The position numbers and the translations under genes were made by a program. DNA of 64,000 bases from Granulosicoccaceae bacterium. GTDB taxonomy: Bacteria > Pseudomonadota > Gammaproteobacteria > Granulosicoccales > Granulosicoccaceae. The stretch is from positions 1 through 64,000 of the forward strand of contig JAHDCO010000004.1 of NCBI GenBank assembly GCA_020629835.1. Direction: 5' to 3'. Position 1 is the first letter of the stretch. Each line of letters starts with the position of its first letter. Of the stretch, positions 62,427-64,000 are shown piece by piece. The notes below the pieces were generated by a model. That model had not been told where the DNA came from. It saw only the letters and a list, made by a program, of their open reading frames with translations, and did no database searches.

Positions 62427-63473
62427 TTAATAGCTGGACGTAGCGCCCATGCAATCACCACCCATCAACGCTTTCGCCTGATCGATACGCGCCTGGCCAT
62501 CGATGCCTTTCTCGTTCATCTCGGCTACCCATTCAGCGTAAATGGGTTGCACGACAGAGCTCCACTCAGCGGTATCGCTTACTGTGACGATGTTGTTTCC
62601 GTTATCAACGGCGATCGCTCGTGCCGGGCCATCCGCGTCAGCTTGAGTGCCACCAGCGAAAATAGAGAATTCCAAACCTGAGTTGGCGTCGACGACGGCC
62701 TTTAAGTCATCAGGCATAGAATTGTATTTCGCTTCGTTCATCGCCAGCACGAAGGTCAGGGTATATAAGGCGGGTCCTTCGAATTCAGTGTGGTTTTCAA
62801 CCAGTTCGGGAATCTTTAACGCTGCCGTCACTTCCCAAGGGATGGTTGTGCCGTCGATAACCCCTTTAGACAATCCTTCAGGAACAGCCGGTACCGGCAT
62901 ACCAACAGGTGTTGCACCAGTGAGTTCGAGCAGTTTGTTCACAAGTCGTGAACCACCACGAATCTTCATACCTTCTAAGTCAGCTGGTGTTTCAACAGGG
63001 TCAGCGGTATGGAACATACCTGGGCCGTGAACCCAAGTACCCAGAATCTTTACGCCTTTGAATTCACCGGCTTCCATGTGCTCTTCGAACATGTTCCAGT
63101 AAGCACACGAAGCGGCGCGCGCATCATCCACCATGAATGGAAGTTCAAACACTTCGGTGGTGGGGAAACGACCGGGTGTATAGCCAACGACTGTCCAGAC
63201 CACATCGGCTACACCGTCGATGGCTTGATCCATGAGTTCTGGTGGTGAGCCGCCCAATTGCATTGACGGAAAGCGATCGACTTTGATACGACCTTCTGAA
63301 GCTTCTTCAACTTTGTCTGCCCAAACATCCAACACCAATTTGGGTACGTTGGCTTGTGCTGGCAGGAACTGATGCAGCTTTAAAGTGACTTCCTGAGCCG
63401 AAGCCTGGCTAGCGAGAACGGCTGCTCCTGCAACGCCGATAAGCGCGCGGCACAGCGTTTTTTTGACGGTCAT
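62427..63473 (-). CDS. dctP: TRAP transporter substrate-binding protein
   Basis: 348 residues. Signal peptide MTVKKTLCRALIGVAGAAVLASQASA, then the DctP fold: TLKLHQFLPAQANVPKLVLD, WADKVEEASEGRIKVDRFPSMQLGG, the binding region GMKIRGGSRLVNKLLELTGA and PVGMPVPAVPEGLSKGVIDG. The conserved arginine of the IRG-type motif would hold a carboxylate. GGAGGA precedes the ATG. First gene of dctPQM plus SDR. Adjacent to the benzoate cluster, so an aromatic or related acid is possible but unproven. Confidence 0.93.
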   Translation of the reverse strand: MTVKKTLCRALIGVAGAAVLASQASAQEVTLKLHQFLPAQANVPKLVLDVWADKVEEASEGRIKVDRFPSMQLGGSPPELMDQAIDGVADVVWTVVGYTPGRFPTTEVFELPFMVDDARAASCAYWNMFEEHMEAGEFKGVKILGTWVHGPGMFHTADPVETPADLEGMKIRGGSRLVNKLLELTGATPVGMPVPAVPEGLSKGVIDGTTIPWEVTAALKIPELVENHTEFEGPALYTLTFVLAMNEAKYNSMPDDLKAVVDANSGLEFSIFAGGTQADADGPARAIAVDNGNNIVTVSDTAEWSSVVQPIYAEWVAEMNEKGIDGQARIDQAKALMGGDCMGATSSY

Positions 63474-63872
63474 AGATATTCCTCCGTTAGGTGCTTTCAG
63501 GTTTTTTGTTTTATTTGGACTGACGAATTTGTACTACTCATCTCAATATGACACACCCTGCCGGGTTTGTCGTGCAGTGAACGCCAAGACGTTGATCCGT
63601 GGGCTTGTCGGCGCCCGTAACCCCATCGGCTTTGCATTGAGGTGCACAAATTAAACGTTGCACAAACACGCGTTGAATCTTCAAGTACGCCCGCGGGGTG
63701 GGTTGCTCCGCACTCATCGTTTCAAGCGGTGCACCCGCTTGGTCTTGCTCAGAGCGGCATTGGCTTACAGATGCAGGTGCCCTACTCGTATCGGGCGGTT
63801 TTACCCGCCAGGACCAGGGTGCTGGCGAGAACGGGTACTTGACATTACGTAAGCTGTCACTTACGGTAAGTC
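63474..63872. other. Divergent intergenic region, dctP and arsR-type gene
   Basis: 399 bp. It holds the dctP ribosome site next to 63473 and, at the right end, a TTGACA box (63839-63844) and GTAA palindromes belonging to the ArsR-type gene. Short open frames in 63640-63890 have no domain and are not called. The middle shows nothing else. Confidence 0.5.
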
Positions 63873-63888
63873 ATGACTTACGGTAAAG
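63845..63888. promoter_or_regulatory. Three phased TTAC(G)GTAA palindromes at the arsR-type start
   Basis: TTACGTAA at 63845, TTACGGTAA at 63861 and TTACGGTAA at 63878, spaced 16-17 bp. The last two share ACTTACGGTAA. They follow TTGACA at 63839 and run across the start codon at 63873. This looks like an autoregulatory operator array. Confidence 0.6.
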
Positions 63889-64000
63889 ATCTGAACATCA
63901 CGCTGTTGGCATTGGCTGATCCAACCCGCAGAGAAATCATCAATAGACTTCGTCACGGTGAACTGGCCGTGGGCGAAATTGCCGCGGGTATGTCTATTAG
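63873..64000 (+). CDS. ArsR-family transcriptional regulator, truncated by the window edge
   Basis: The first 42 codons from ATG 63873: ITLLALADPTRREIINRLRH, then GELAVGEIAAGMSIS, the start of a winged helix typical of ArsR-family proteins. It is cut in the recognition region. There is no Shine-Dalgarno; the GTAA palindromes occupy that position, so a very short or absent leader is possible. It is divergent from the TRAP operon. Confidence 0.85.
   Translation, partial: MTYGKDLNITLLALADPTRREIINRLRHGELAVGEIAAGMSI

Noticed and set aside
63642-63886. Overlapping plus-strand frames before the ArsR gene
   Set aside because: Three overlapping frames without domains; the conserved ArsR frame starts at 63873 and explains the coding signal.

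Overview
The window reads as chromosome of a heterotrophic, probably marine, gammaproteobacterium-like bacterium. That placement is inferred from gene content (sulfonate catabolism, aerobic CoA-dependent aromatic catabolism, TRAP transport, ectoine-type aminotransferase, large calcium-binding surface protein); there is no rRNA or tRNA here to confirm it. Base composition is close to half G+C, with a visibly AT-richer insert at about 31.8-33.8 kb.

Layout. (1) 1-5377, minus strand: the N-terminal ~1790 residues of a giant secreted protein, made of three copies of a ~180-residue domain separated by and followed by thrombospondin type-3-like calcium-binding repeats; it runs off the left edge. (2) 5.6-8.8 kb: a BarA-type hybrid sensor kinase. 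(3) 9.1-14.0 kb: a LacI-type regulator divergent from a four-gene operon (hpsN, comD, comE, FMN-dependent hydroxyacid dehydrogenase) that fits degradation of 2,3-dihydroxypropane-1-sulfonate (DHPS) to sulfoacetaldehyde, with a paired operator in the divergent region. (4) 14-29 kb: mixed housekeeping and accessory genes: methyltransferases, NhaR-like regulator, fasciclin protein, orphan EctB-like aminotransferase, LLM/SDR pair, CcdA/thioredoxin pair, a dehydrogenase-ALDH-VOC operon, ArsR/desaturase pair, small membrane proteins. (5) 29.1-34.3 kb: a Crp/Fnr regulator gene split by a 4.57-kb IS66-type element bounded by an 8-bp target duplication; the element carries an intact tnpC, two cargo genes (a diverged subtilase and a META-like lipoprotein) and an inverted, internally deleted IS66 remnant at its far end. 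(6) 34.6-38.4 kb: a B12-binding radical SAM protein and a GGDEF/EAL protein. (7) 38.7-59.3 kb, almost all on the minus strand: an aromatic supercluster with a TetR regulator, the phenylacetyl-CoA (paa) pathway, then the benzoyl-CoA (box) pathway with its BzdR/BoxR-type regulator and benzoate-CoA ligase. (8) 59.5-63.5 kb: an SDR and a complete TRAP transporter; the window ends in the first codons of an ArsR-family gene.

How the parts work together. Benzoate is activated by the ligase, epoxidised by BoxAB and ring-cleaved by BoxC; phenylacetate is activated by PaaK, epoxidised by PaaABCE and opened by PaaZ. Both would meet at the dehydroadipyl-CoA level and share PaaG, the fused hydratase/dehydrogenase and the thiolase PaaJ. 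No BoxD, PaaF or PaaI is encoded here. The TRAP system is a candidate uptake route for one of these or a related acid, but that link rests only on proximity.

The strongest unusual observations are the IS66-type element with protease plus lipoprotein cargo, whose boundaries are confirmed by the interrupted reading frame; the DHPS operon that pairs HpsN with an LldD-type flavoprotein; and the repeat architecture of the giant protein. Domain calls were made by eye from motifs, without database searches.
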